64,000 bases of DNA, taken from NCBI GenBank assembly GCA_018432615.1, contig JAHDSQ010000012.1, positions 62,001 through 126,000 of the forward strand, in the 5' to 3' direction. The translations under genes and the position numbers were made by a program. This DNA comes from Clostridia bacterium (lineage in GTDB: Bacteria; Bacillota; Peptococcia; DRI-13; SM3-B62). Under the pieces are notes generated by a model. That model did not search any database. It worked only from the letters and a program-made list of their open reading frames with translations, and was not told where the DNA came from. Shown here one piece after another: positions 41,921-51,401 of this stretch; position 1 is the first letter of the stretch; the number at the start of each line of letters is the position of its first letter.

Positions 41921-43978
41921 ATGCCTATCCCGAATATGATTCGTAGAGTTATAAAGCATGCAGATGTGGCGATAGCCTTTGGCATTATTGCCATTGTCTT
42001 ATTAATGATTATTCCGCTTCATCCATCTCTGCTCGATTTGCTTTTGGTTTTTAACATTACTTGCTCCCTGCTTATATTGCTGGTTTCTATGTACAATAAG
42101 GAGGCCCTGGATTTTTCAATATTTCCTTCGTTATTGTTAGTGATGACGCTTTATCGTCTTTCCTTAAATATCTCTTCTACCAGGCTAATTTTGTTAAGGG
42201 GATACGCCGGTAGTATAATTCAGCAGTTCGGCCAGTTTGTGGTAGGAGGGAACCCCTTAGTCGGTCTCATTATCTTTCTTATTCTTGTTGTTATTCAATT
42301 TATTGTTATTACTAAAGGTGCGGAACGCGTGGCCGAAGTCGCGGCAAGATTTACCCTGGATGCGATGCCCGGCAAACAAATGAGTATAGATGCCGATCTT
42401 AATGCCGGTTTGATAACTGAGGATGATGCGCGCAAAAGAAGAAACAAGATACAACGGGAAGCTGACTTCTACGGAGCAATGGACGGTGCCAGTAAGTTTG
42501 TTAAGGGTGATGCCATTGCCAGTATCGTTATTACCCTTATCAATATCCTTGGCGGAATGGCGGTTGGATTGTTACAGCGTGATATGGGCGGTGTGGGAGA
42601 GGTAGCTAACACCTATACGCTGTTGACCGTCGGCGACGGATTAGTCAGTCAGATTCCGGCACTCTTGCTTTCAACCGCAACCGGCATAATTGTGACAAGG
42701 GCTGCTTCGGATAATAGTTTGGGTGAAGATTTGATCAAACAGGTGTTTTCACAGGTCAAACTTCTTGCTATAGCAGCTACCGTACTTTTGATCCTTGGTT
42801 TTGTTCCCGGGCTTCCGCGAATGCCGTTTTTTGTTATCGGTATCGCTTTGGCTGTTATAGCTGTGTTATTGACACGCAGCAGAAGGGTTATTGTTAAAGA
42901 AGAACAGGCCGGTGCTCAGAAAACGGAAGAAGATGACATGAAAAAAACGGATAGCGTCTATTCCTTGCTACATGTGGATCCTATTGAGCTTGAATTGGGT
43001 TATGGTCTGATTCCACTGGTAGATAGTAAACAGGGCGGGGATCTTCTGGAGAGGGTGGTTATGATCAGAAGGCAGTGCGCGCTGGAGTTGGGAATTGTAA
43101 TACCACCCATTAGAATAAGGGATAATATGCAGCTGCAGCCAAATAACTACGTCTTTAAACTAAAAGGGATACCAATGGCAAAAGGTGAGCTGATGTTAAG
43201 CCATTATTTGGCTATGGGAGGAGATATGGATTTAGAGGGAATTGAAACCAAGGAACCTGCCTTTGGCTTGCCAGCCGTTTGGATTACAGAGGCAATGAGG
43301 GAAAAAGCAGAAATGAACGGAAATACTGTTGTTGACCCTCCATCCGTATTGGCTACTCATATCACGGAGTTCTTAAAAGGTCATGCTGCGGAGATTCTTA
43401 GCAGACAGGACGTAAAAGGACTGCTCGACAATTTAAAAAGAGAATATCCGGCTGTTGTTGATGATGTCTACCCTAATGTATTATCTTTAGCGGAAATCCA
43501 GAAAGTACTTTCAAACCTGTTAAACGAGCAAATTCCTGTTCGAGACCTTGTCAGTATTGTTGAGGCTTTAGGGGATTGGGCCCATGTAACGAAGGACCCT
43601 GATTTACTGACAGAGTATGTTAGACAGAAATTAGCAAGACAAATAGGGCGTTTATTCGCTGATGAATCAGAGAAGATGTACTGTATTACCCTTGAGCCAC
43701 AGGTCGAAGAGGCAGTTAAAAAAAGCATTCAAAGAAGCGAACACGGGAGTTATCTAGCAATCGATCCTAATGTTGCCCAAAAGATAATCACTAACATTAA
43801 TGCCATTCTGCATAAGGAAGGTCCTGCCGGCAAACAGATTGTAGCTTTGGTTTCACCTGCAGTTCGCCTAGCCCTCAGACGCCTTATTGAAAGAGCTGTG
43901 CCGAGGCTTCCGGTGATTTCCTATAACGAGATACCTCAAAACCTGGATATTGAATCGGTGGGGATGGTGAAAATTTAG
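41921..43978 (+). CDS. flhA: Flagellar export gate protein FlhA
   Basis: Ion-driven nonameric export motor, 685 residues. Eight N-terminal helices include YRLSLNISSTRLILL; the conserved loop is RFTLDAMPGKQMSIDADLNA with EDDARKRRNKIQREADFYGA. The C-terminal cytoplasmic ring-forming domain (about 340-685) receives chaperones. AGGAGACAATA precedes ATG. flhF starts directly at the next base after the stop. Confidence 0.98.
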   Translation: MPIPNMIRRVIKHADVAIAFGIIAIVLLMIIPLHPSLLDLLLVFNITCSLLILLVSMYNKEALDFSIFPSLLLVMTLYRLSLNISSTRLILLRGYAGSIIQQFGQFVVGGNPLVGLIIFLILVVIQFIVITKGAERVAEVAARFTLDAMPGKQMSIDADLNAGLITEDDARKRRNKIQREADFYGAMDGASKFVKGDAIASIVITLINILGGMAVGLLQRDMGGVGEVANTYTLLTVGDGLVSQIPALLLSTATGIIVTRAASDNSLGEDLIKQVFSQVKLLAIAATVLLILGFVPGLPRMPFFVIGIALAVIAVLLTRSRRVIVKEEQAGAQKTEEDDMKKTDSVYSLLHVDPIELELGYGLIPLVDSKQGGDLLERVVMIRRQCALELGIVIPPIRIRDNMQLQPNNYVFKLKGIPMAKGELMLSHYLAMGGDMDLEGIETKEPAFGLPAVWITEAMREKAEMNGNTVVDPPSVLATHITEFLKGHAAEILSRQDVKGLLDNLKREYPAVVDDVYPNVLSLAEIQKVLSNLLNEQIPVRDLVSIVEALGDWAHVTKDPDLLTEYVRQKLARQIGRLFADESEKMYCITLEPQVEEAVKKSIQRSEHGSYLAIDPNVAQKIITNINAILHKEGPAGKQIVALVSPAVRLALRRLIERAVPRLPVISYNEIPQNLDIESVGMVKI

Positions 43979-45151
43979 ATGCGAGTAAAACGTTTTGTTG
44001 CCAATGATATCCAAACAGCAATAACGAAAATAAAGAACGAGATGGGCAATGATGCTGTAATATTGCATACCAGATATTTCAAAGAGGGAGGAATCCTTGG
44101 TTTTTTCAAGAAAAAATATGTAGAAGTTACTGCGGCCACAGAAGGACGTAATAATTTGCTGCAACGGCCATTAAAACAATTATATGACCAGCAAAACATA
44201 GTACCCTTGAGCAGGGTTCAATCTCAGGCGGTAGAACTGCCGATAGTTTCGGCGGTTCAAAAAACTCCTGATCCCTTGGCAGTGGAATTAGCTGATATGA
44301 AAGCTGCTATTACGCAAATGTCCGAGCTTTTGGAGAATAATTCTGATACGACGCGTTTTCCCAAACTTGGAAGGGATTTGTTATTACGCTTAAAAAAACA
44401 GGAAGTAGAAGAAAAGAACGCCGAAAGGGCCGTCAAGGCAACCTTACAGCAGTTACCACCAAAGCGTAAGCCACAGGCGGAAAAAATAAATGAGCTTCTT
44501 TCCGTGAACCTTGCCAAGCCCTTAAAAAAGAGCAAGCCAATTATTATAAAAAATACAAGGATGAAAAAACCAAAGATTTATGCAATGGTTGGTCCTACAG
44601 GTGTCGGAAAGACAACGACATTAGCAAAGCTTGCTTCAACTTTTTCTGTAATAGAACGGAAAAAGGTTGCTTTTATCACAATTGACACTTACAGGATAGC
44701 AGCTGCGGAGCAGCTGAAGGTTATCGGTGAAATAATGGGTACACCTGTAATTGTGGTCTATTCGTTAGCTCAATTACAGGAATCTCTGGCAGAAGTTTTG
44801 GATAATGACATTATTTTTATTGATACGGCGGGCAGAAGCCATAAAAACAGTGCGCAAATGGAAGAATTAAAAAACTATCTTGAAATTGCCGGTCCTGACG
44901 AAATCTTTCTCGCTCTATCTTGTACGGCAAAATATTCAGATATGCTAAATATTATTGCTGCATATGAAGACTTGAAAATATCGAGATTAATTTTTACTAA
45001 GCTTGATGAGACCTCATATTATGGGGCAATTTACAATGTTGCCTGTAAATCTAAATACCCCTTATCTTATTTTACGACAGGCCAAGGCATTCCGGATGAC
45101 ATCGAAGTTGCGGATCCAGCTAAGTTAGTGCAATTACTGATGAAGGAGTAG
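43979..45151 (+). CDS. flhF: Flagellar GTPase FlhF
   Basis: SRP-family GTPase that helps set the place and number of flagella, 390 residues. The N-terminal basic domain (MRVKRFVANDIQTAITKIKN) and linker lead to the NG domain from about residue 190: [39 protein letters not shown] and TKLDETSYYGAI. It begins immediately after the flhA stop. The partner FlhG is next. Confidence 0.97.
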   Translation: MRVKRFVANDIQTAITKIKNEMGNDAVILHTRYFKEGGILGFFKKKYVEVTAATEGRNNLLQRPLKQLYDQQNIVPLSRVQSQAVELPIVSAVQKTPDPLAVELADMKAAITQMSELLENNSDTTRFPKLGRDLLLRLKKQEVEEKNAERAVKATLQQLPPKRKPQAEKINELLSVNLAKPLKKSKPIIIKNTRMKKPKIYAMVGPTGVGKTTTLAKLASTFSVIERKKVAFITIDTYRIAAAEQLKVIGEIMGTPVIVVYSLAQLQESLAEVLDNDIIFIDTAGRSHKNSAQMEELKNYLEIAGPDEIFLALSCTAKYSDMLNIIAAYEDLKISRLIFTKLDETSYYGAIYNVACKSKYPLSYFTTGQGIPDDIEVADPAKLVQLLMKE

Positions 45152-45158
45152 TGTCAAA

Positions 45159-46046
45159 ATGGGTAATCAAGCTGAAAACTTGCGCTTTTTGGTACAACAA
45201 ATGAAAAAAGATTTTCAACGAAATATTAAGAGTGTCCCCAATGGCACACGTGTTATTGCGGTTACAAGCGGCAAAGGAGGGGTAGGGAAAAGCAGTTTTG
45301 CCGTTAATTGTGCCTTAGCGTTATCTAAATATAAGCAGAGGGTAATTATTTTGGATGCGGATTTAGGATTAGCAAATGTAGATATTATTATCGGTATCAA
45401 TCCTCAATACAATCTTAGCCACGTCATTGCAGGAGAAATGCCTCTATCTGAAATAATATTCAATGGACCTAGGGGGATAAAAATTATACCCGGCGGGTCA
45501 GGAATGTACCATTTAGCAAACTTAAAGGATTGGCAATTGGAATCATTTTTAGCAAAACTAAGTCATCTCGACGGAATGGCTGACTATCTCATTGTTGATA
45601 CGGGAGCCGGTCTTTCTAAAACGGTATTGAGTTTTGTGCTTTCTTCCGACGAAGTTTTTTTACTTACAACCACGGAACCCACAGCTATGACGGATGCATA
45701 TGGTTTGGTTAAGACTATCCATGCCGAGAAATATCAAGGTCGTATAAAATTGATCGTCAATAGGGTTCCTTCCGAGGTTGAGGCAAAAATAGCTTATAGT
45801 AAGTTAAATATAGCACTGGAACGATTTTTACATTATTCAATCGATTATTTGGGTCATTTGCAGGAGGATCCAAGAGTTGCCCAATCAGTAAAGGAACAAC
45901 AGCCGTATGTTTTATCATACCCTCATACAGTGGCAGCAAATGATATTAACACAATAGCCGAAAGGATAATAAAGCGGGATGACACCGATTATTCCGGGCA
46001 TACCGTTAAGGATTTCTTCGGTAGGGTTACAGAATACTTCAGGTAG
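45159..46046 (+). CDS. flhG: MinD-like ATPase FlhG
   Basis: ParA/MinD ATPase that stimulates FlhF and limits flagellar number, 295 residues. The deviant Walker A is TSGKGGVGKSSFAVN, followed by ILDADLGLANVDI. A C-terminal amphipathic region (VKDFFGRVTEYFR) could bind membrane. Bacillus YlxH is the counterpart. It follows flhF by 7 nt. Confidence 0.97.
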   Translation: MGNQAENLRFLVQQMKKDFQRNIKSVPNGTRVIAVTSGKGGVGKSSFAVNCALALSKYKQRVIILDADLGLANVDIIIGINPQYNLSHVIAGEMPLSEIIFNGPRGIKIIPGGSGMYHLANLKDWQLESFLAKLSHLDGMADYLIVDTGAGLSKTVLSFVLSSDEVFLLTTTEPTAMTDAYGLVKTIHAEKYQGRIKLIVNRVPSEVEAKIAYSKLNIALERFLHYSIDYLGHLQEDPRVAQSVKEQQPYVLSYPHTVAANDINTIAERIIKRDDTDYSGHTVKDFFGRVTEYFR

Positions 46047-46055
46047 GTGTTGATT

Positions 46056-46721
46056 ATGTTGGAGATAAAAGAAATTTTGAAAATAGGGCAACTGGTACAT
46101 ATTGAGCTACCAGGAGATAATGGTAATCCTGAGAGATATCCGAGCAGAATCGAAGGCTTAGATAATAATCAAATCACGCTGGTCAGCCCCATTAAGGAAA
46201 GGATTCCTGTCCTGTTGCCTCCGGGGAGCGATGTAAATGTATGGTACTGGGATAATGTGGCTATTTATACGTTTTGCACTACTGTACTCGATTGTAAAGA
46301 TGAAGGGGTACCTATATATATATTACAGGGGCCGGAAAGAATTGAACGCGTTCAAAACAGGGAATTTGTACGGGTACATGCCTTGCTAAATGTAAGTCTG
46401 TCATACACGAATGAGCAGGAATATAAAAAGGAAATAGAGTGTAAAACCCGGGATATCAGCGGAGGAGGAATGATGCTTGTAATCAACAAACCGACAGACA
46501 TTATGACGGGAAGCGAGGTATTTCTTAAATTTAATATATATAATCAAACGGTTTATGCGGCAGGAAGGGTGGTCCGAAATTACTGGGAACTTGACAGTGA
46601 GGGGGTTGAAAGGAATATTTTAGGAGTAGAATACACGTCAATAAACAGTAAAGACAGAGACATTATCGTAAAATATGTTTATCAGAAGCAGATCGAGCTT
46701 AGAAGAAAGGGGCTACTTTAA
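46056..46721 (+). CDS. PilZ-domain c-di-GMP effector, YcgR-like
   Basis: A flagellar brake-type protein of 221 residues. The N-terminal half is a YcgR-like beta domain; the C-terminal PilZ domain has a complete c-di-GMP site: R-x3-R in QNREFVRVHA and D-x-S-x2-G in RDISGGGM. It should bind c-di-GMP and slow or adjust the motor, as for YcgR or Bacillus MotI (inference). ATG 46056 follows TAGGTG; GTG 46047 is too close to it. It lies between flhG and cheB. Confidence 0.93.
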   Translation: MLEIKEILKIGQLVHIELPGDNGNPERYPSRIEGLDNNQITLVSPIKERIPVLLPPGSDVNVWYWDNVAIYTFCTTVLDCKDEGVPIYILQGPERIERVQNREFVRVHALLNVSLSYTNEQEYKKEIECKTRDISGGGMMLVINKPTDIMTGSEVFLKFNIYNQTVYAAGRVVRNYWELDSEGVERNILGVEYTSINSKDRDIIVKYVYQKQIELRRKGLL

Positions 46722-46722
46722 A

Positions 46723-47820
46723 TTGCTGAATCGTAAAGAAAACATCAAAGTTATCGTCGCTGATGATTCGGCTTTTATGCGAAGGGTAATTAGTGATATT
46801 ATCAACGTAGACAGCAGCATGGAGGTTATTGCTACGGCAAGAAACGGAGAAGATGTCTATGAGAAGTTGAATGAAGTAAAACCGGATGTACTGATTCTTG
46901 ATATTGAAATGCCTAAAATGGACGGTTTAAAAGCTCTGGAAAAGATTATGAAATACATTCCACTGCCGGTTATCATGTTTTCGGCTTTAACTCATGATGG
47001 AGCCAGTACAACTATCAAAGCGTTGGAAATGGGCGCAGTTGATTTTATTACAAAACCAGGTGGGAGTATTACTAATATAGGTGATGAACTAGCCCAGGAA
47101 ATAAGAGATAAAGTAAAAACAGCCGCCTCTGTTCCGGTGCCTAAAATCAACGCCACAAAAGAATTACCGCGCAGTGAAATGGTTGTTAAGGATAAAATTG
47201 ATATTAAAACAATTGCTCGACAAGCAACAAAGCATGGTAATTTAAAACTTGTCTGTATCGGGACGTCGACAGGGGGGCCGAAAGCTTTACACACCGTAAT
47301 GAGCGCTATTTCGTTTTCCCCCGATGTTAGTATTTTTATAGTACAGCATATGCCGCCGGGATTTACGAAATCGTTAGCCCAGAGATTAAACATGGTTTCT
47401 GCCTTCAAAGTTAAAGAAGCGGAGGACGGGGAGGTTATTAAAGGAGGAGTTGCTTATGTAGCGCCAGGCGACTATCATATGGAGATAAGCTCAAAGACCG
47501 GGAACTTGGAGGTTCATTTAACGCAATCGATTTCAATAAACGGACATCGGCCATCCGTTGAGGTTCTAATGAAATCAGCAGCAAAGCTTGATTATCCAAC
47601 TATCGCGGTAATAATGACGGGAATGGGAAGTGATGGAGCCGTGGGAATAAAAGCATTGAAAGAAGCGGGAGCCGTGACGATTGGAGAAAGCTCAGAGACG
47701 TGTGTTGTTTACGGAATGCCTAAGGCTGCTTATAAACTAGGAGTTATAGACCACGAAGTACCTCTTTATCAAATTGCTGAATACATTGAGCATGCACTTA
47801 TTAGTGTGGGGAGGCGATAA
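46723..47820 (+). CDS. cheB: Chemotaxis methylesterase CheB
   Basis: Response-regulator methylesterase and glutamine deamidase for receptors, 365 residues. The receiver has D60 as phosphoacceptor; the catalytic triad is S182 (IGTSTGGPKAL), H209 (VQHMPPGF) and D304 (TGMGSDGAVG). TTG 46723 has AGAAAGGGG ten bases upstream; a longer frame from 46675 would overlap the PilZ gene. cheR is not in this window and must be elsewhere. Confidence 0.97.
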   Translation: MLNRKENIKVIVADDSAFMRRVISDIINVDSSMEVIATARNGEDVYEKLNEVKPDVLILDIEMPKMDGLKALEKIMKYIPLPVIMFSALTHDGASTTIKALEMGAVDFITKPGGSITNIGDELAQEIRDKVKTAASVPVPKINATKELPRSEMVVKDKIDIKTIARQATKHGNLKLVCIGTSTGGPKALHTVMSAISFSPDVSIFIVQHMPPGFTKSLAQRLNMVSAFKVKEAEDGEVIKGGVAYVAPGDYHMEISSKTGNLEVHLTQSISINGHRPSVEVLMKSAAKLDYPTIAVIMTGMGSDGAVGIKALKEAGAVTIGESSETCVVYGMPKAAYKLGVIDHEVPLYQIAEYIEHALISVGRR

Positions 47821-47822
47821 AC

Positions 47823-49817
47823 ATGGATATGTCGCAATATCTGGATTTGTTTCTTGAGGAAGCAGCGGAACATGTGCAAACTCTGAATCAGAACCTGTTA
47901 AAACTGGAACACAATCCTGAAAGAATAGATCTTTTAGATGAGATATTCCGGGCTGCACATACGTTAAAAGGTATGTCGGCAACGATGGGATATGATTCTA
48001 TTGCTGGTTTAACTCACAAAATGGAAAACCTTTTTGATATGCTGCGTGAGAGAAAAATCTCACTTGATGCAAAGGTCTTCAATTGCTTATTCAAATCAGC
48101 GGATGCCCTGGATGGTATGTTGGAAGGTATCAGAGAAGGCGAAACAGAGCCGGTAAACGTTGATACGATAGTAAAAGAATTAGGTATGCTTGAAAACGGC
48201 GGTTTGGAAGTCGGCAGCGAGGCTGTACAAAATGATGAAACAAAAAAAGATACAGAACTGTGGGATGAGTTAAATGAATATGAACAGAACTTAGTAAAAA
48301 CCGCTATTGAGAAAGGATTCTATGTTTGGAGGATGTTTATTGAGATACACCCAGAGTGCTTAATGAAAGGTGTACGTGCTTTTATGATATTCAAGAGCCT
48401 TGAAGGAAGGGGAGAAATAATAAAATCAGTACCTGCCGTACAGGATATTGAGGATGAAAATTTTGATAAGAGTTTAGTACTATATTATATCTCTGCTGAT
48501 TCCGAAGAAAGTATAAGAAAAGAAATGAATAAAATTTCTGAGATCAAGCTTAAAAATATAAACAAAATATCGTCAAAAAGTGAGGCATCAGATAATAACT
48601 CCAGCAACAATAATGGTATAAAAGAAAGAAAAAAACCGGAAGGTATTGTTGATATTTCCGGCAAGAAACAAAAGATACATCAGACTGTAAGGGTCGATAT
48701 AAATAGACTTGATAGTCTAATGAGCTTGGTCGGCGAGCTTGTTATCAATAAGACAAGATTGGAACAAATAAATTCCTCCAACAAAATAGAGGATCTTAAC
48801 GAAACGATAGAGAGAATTAATAGTATTACCGGGGATTTGCAGACTGTTGTACAAAACGCCAGGATGGTAGCCATTGAACAAGTATTTAACCGTTTTCCTC
48901 GTATGGTAAGAGATTTGGCTAAAGATTTGGGCAAAGAAGTTGAATTAATAGTTGAAGGAAAAGAAACAGAGTTAGATAGAACCGTAATTGATGAAATAGG
49001 CGATCCACTTGTACATTTATTGCGTAATGCCCTTGACCATGGCTTGGAGTCAACACAAGAAAGAATGGCAGCCGGTAAGAATACCTGTGGGGTATTACAG
49101 CTTAAAGCAAAACAAGAGGGTAACCACGTAATTATCAGTGTCGAAGATGACGGCAGAGGCATTGAGCTTGATTCTATTATAGATAAAGCTGTGAAAAATG
49201 GGCTGGCGGCGAGAACAGAGTTGGAAAGCATGGATGAACGGGAACTTTTGTCCATAATTTTTGAGCCCGGTTTTTCCACCTCGCAGGAGATAACCGATCT
49301 TTCGGGCCGGGGAGTTGGCTTAGATGTTGTTAAGAATAAAATCCAGTCGTTAAGCGGCGATGTGTATGTTACGACCAAAAAGGGACAAGGGACAAAATTT
49401 ACTATCAAGCTGCCGCTGACCCTAGCTATCATCCAAGCTTTACTTGTAAGGTCGGGAAAAGAGGTATATGCTATACCACTTGCGAATATAGATGAGACGA
49501 CCAGTTTAGAAGAGCAACACATCAAAAATATACAAAGCCAACAGGTCATTTTGTTGCGTGGTTCAGTGTTGCCGCTGTTAGATTTAAGAAAAGCTTTATC
49601 CGTACCGGGCAGTGAGAAAGAGGACGAACTCTACGTCGTTGTGGTCAGAAAGGGAGAACAGCAGATAGGTCTTGTCGTTGACGAGTTGATCGGACAACAG
49701 GAAATTGTAATCAACTCCCTTGGTAAGCATCTTAGCGGGATTCCCGGAATTGCCGGGGCTTCCATCTTAGGGGACGGTAAGGTATCACTAATTCTTGATA
49801 TTGCAACATTGATTTAA
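47823..49817 (+). CDS. cheA: Chemotaxis histidine kinase CheA
   Basis: Sensor kinase for CheY and CheB, 664 residues. Domains in order: P1 with phosphorylated H46 (AAHTLKGMSATMG), P2 (about 145-250), a Ser/Asn/Lys-rich linker, P3 dimerisation (TVRVDINRLDSLMSLVGELV), P4 ATP-binding (LRNALDHGLE, VEDDGRGIE, GRGVGLDVVKNKI) and P5, CheW-like (from about 530). All motifs are intact. It starts 2 nt after cheB. Confidence 0.98.
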   Translation: MDMSQYLDLFLEEAAEHVQTLNQNLLKLEHNPERIDLLDEIFRAAHTLKGMSATMGYDSIAGLTHKMENLFDMLRERKISLDAKVFNCLFKSADALDGMLEGIREGETEPVNVDTIVKELGMLENGGLEVGSEAVQNDETKKDTELWDELNEYEQNLVKTAIEKGFYVWRMFIEIHPECLMKGVRAFMIFKSLEGRGEIIKSVPAVQDIEDENFDKSLVLYYISADSEESIRKEMNKISEIKLKNINKISSKSEASDNNSSNNNGIKERKKPEGIVDISGKKQKIHQTVRVDINRLDSLMSLVGELVINKTRLEQINSSNKIEDLNETIERINSITGDLQTVVQNARMVAIEQVFNRFPRMVRDLAKDLGKEVELIVEGKETELDRTVIDEIGDPLVHLLRNALDHGLESTQERMAAGKNTCGVLQLKAKQEGNHVIISVEDDGRGIELDSIIDKAVKNGLAARTELESMDERELLSIIFEPGFSTSQEITDLSGRGVGLDVVKNKIQSLSGDVYVTTKKGQGTKFTIKLPLTLAIIQALLVRSGKEVYAIPLANIDETTSLEEQHIKNIQSQQVILLRGSVLPLLDLRKALSVPGSEKEDELYVVVVRKGEQQIGLVVDELIGQQEIVINSLGKHLSGIPGIAGASILGDGKVSLILDIATLI

Positions 49818-49830
49818 GGAGGGAATGTAA

Positions 49831-50274
49831 ATGTCGAAGGAAATGCAATATGTTGCCTTTAATTTAAATGAAGAGGAATACGCTGCGGACATTCTGGCGG
49901 TTCAAGAAATTATTAGGTGGACTCACATAACAAGGGTTCCTAGAGCTCCTTCATATGTCAAGGGTGTTATTAATTTAAGAGGAACGGTAGTACCTATCAT
50001 TAGTTCTCATTTAAGGTTTAATCTCCCGGAAGAAGAAATAACGGATACAACTCGAATTATTGTTTTTAAAATCAACGGGGCTATAATTGGCATGACTGTC
50101 GATCATGTTACTGAAGTACTGCAGCTAAAAACAGATGAGATTGAAAAACCACAGGCTATGAGCACAATTGATGAAGAGTTTATTTCCGGTATTGGGAAAG
50201 TTGACGATCGCTTGTTGATTATTCTTAATTTAGATAATGTGTTAAGTCTTGGGAAAAAAGGCGACAAGGATTAG
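49831..50274 (+). CDS. cheW: Chemotaxis coupling protein CheW
   Basis: Links receptors to CheA, 147 residues, single CheW domain. EEYAADILAVQEIIRWTHIT, RAPSYVKGVINLRGTVVPII and FISGIGKVDDRLLIILNLDN are the standard strands. AAGGAGGGAATGTAA lies before ATG. It sits 13 nt after cheA and 8 nt before cheC. Confidence 0.98.
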   Translation: MSKEMQYVAFNLNEEEYAADILAVQEIIRWTHITRVPRAPSYVKGVINLRGTVVPIISSHLRFNLPEEEITDTTRIIVFKINGAIIGMTVDHVTEVLQLKTDEIEKPQAMSTIDEEFISGIGKVDDRLLIILNLDNVLSLGKKGDKD

Positions 50275-50282
50275 GAGGAGCA

Positions 50283-50897
50283 ATGAAGGATTATTCGGAA
50301 ATCAATGAATTACAACTTGATGCCCTAAAGGAGATAAGCAATATCGGTGCCGGGAATGCTGCTACTTCTCTTTCGCAAATGTTAGGACGCACCATCAATA
50401 TGTCTGTTCCCCGTGCCAGTATCGCACCTTTTTCAGAAATAGGGGACTATGTAGGGGGTGCCGACAAGGTTACGGCGGGAGGCTACCTGCGTGTTGATGG
50501 TGATATGCCAATGGGCATGCTTTTTATGATAGAAACGGAACAGGCCTTTTATTTACTTGATATATTATTCGGCAATGTGCCGGGGACCAGTAATGATTGG
50601 ACAGAAATGCACTGTTCTGCTTTTAAGGAAATTGTAAATATTTTATCCGGCTCATATTTGAATGCCTTGGCAGTGTTTACTAATAATGTTTATTCTCCAT
50701 CTGTCCCGGCAATGGCTGTTGATATGACCGGAGCAATTTTAGGAGAAGTTCTGCAAACCGTGGGAGAGATTAGCGATTATGCTCTTGTTCTGGAAAACGT
50801 TTTCATAGAAAAAGAAAAAGAGATTACCGGGCAGCTCTTTCTTTTACCCGAACCCAAAACGTTAGAATCGTTATTAAAGGCACTAGGAGTGTTATGA
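50283..50897 (+). CDS. cheC: CheY phosphatase CheC
   Basis: Dephosphorylates CheY-P, helped by CheD. The 204-residue protein has both active sites intact: D-ALK-E-IS-N with P after 22 residues, and S-AFK-E-IV-N with P after 22 residues. TAGGAGGAGCA is the ribosome site. It ends with the stop overlapping the start of cheD. Confidence 0.97.
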   Translation: MKDYSEINELQLDALKEISNIGAGNAATSLSQMLGRTINMSVPRASIAPFSEIGDYVGGADKVTAGGYLRVDGDMPMGMLFMIETEQAFYLLDILFGNVPGTSNDWTEMHCSAFKEIVNILSGSYLNALAVFTNNVYSPSVPAMAVDMTGAILGEVLQTVGEISDYALVLENVFIEKEKEITGQLFLLPEPKTLESLLKALGVL

Positions 50898-51385
50898 TGG
50901 CAAAAGAAATCATTAAGGTAGGAATGGCTGCTTTCAGCACAGCTGTTGAGCCGGCAAGTCTTGTTACGATTGGTTTGGGTTCTTGTGTCGGGGTTTGTCT
51001 TTGGGATTCAGCAAAAAAGATTGGCGGACTTGTTCACATCATGTTGCCGGATAGCACCCAGGCCAGAAATGTCACCAATAAAGCCAAGTATGCAGATACG
51101 GGAATTGTCCTGCTGGTAGAAGAGATGACCAAGAAAGGTGCAGTTGCCTCCAGACTGACGGCAAAAATAGCCGGAGGTGCGCAAATGTTCAATTTCCCCG
51201 GTTCGAATAGTGTTATTAGAATCGGTGAAAGGAATATTGAGGCCGTCAGAATGTGCCTGAAAAGGTTGAACATTAGGATTCTAGCTGAAGAGGTTGGGGG
51301 AAGTTATGGCAGGACGATAGAGTTTTTTACTGTTGATGGATTGCTATATATAAAGACTATTAACCAAGGTGAAAAAACAGTCTAA
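50897..51385 (+). CDS. cheD: Receptor deamidase CheD
   Basis: Deamidates glutamines in receptors and is held by CheC according to the CheY-P level. The 162-residue protein has C30 (GLGSCVGVCLWD) and H47 (GLVHIMLPDS), the same 17-residue spacing as C27 and H44 in the characterised Thermotoga CheD. ATG 50897 has AGGAG six bases upstream; ATG 50894 is an alternative. The gene pair cheC-cheD is conserved in Firmicutes. Confidence 0.97.
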   Translation: MAKEIIKVGMAAFSTAVEPASLVTIGLGSCVGVCLWDSAKKIGGLVHIMLPDSTQARNVTNKAKYADTGIVLLVEEMTKKGAVASRLTAKIAGGAQMFNFPGSNSVIRIGERNIEAVRMCLKRLNIRILAEEVGGSYGRTIEFFTVDGLLYIKTINQGEKTV

Positions 51386-51401
51386 ACAGGGAGCTGGGTT
51401 A

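Noticed and set aside
48680-49549. A 289-codon open frame on the minus strand opposite cheA
   Set aside because: It is antisense to the well-conserved P3-P4 region of CheA, is Ser/Leu-rich in the way of a shadow frame, has no recognisable domain and no convincing ribosome site.
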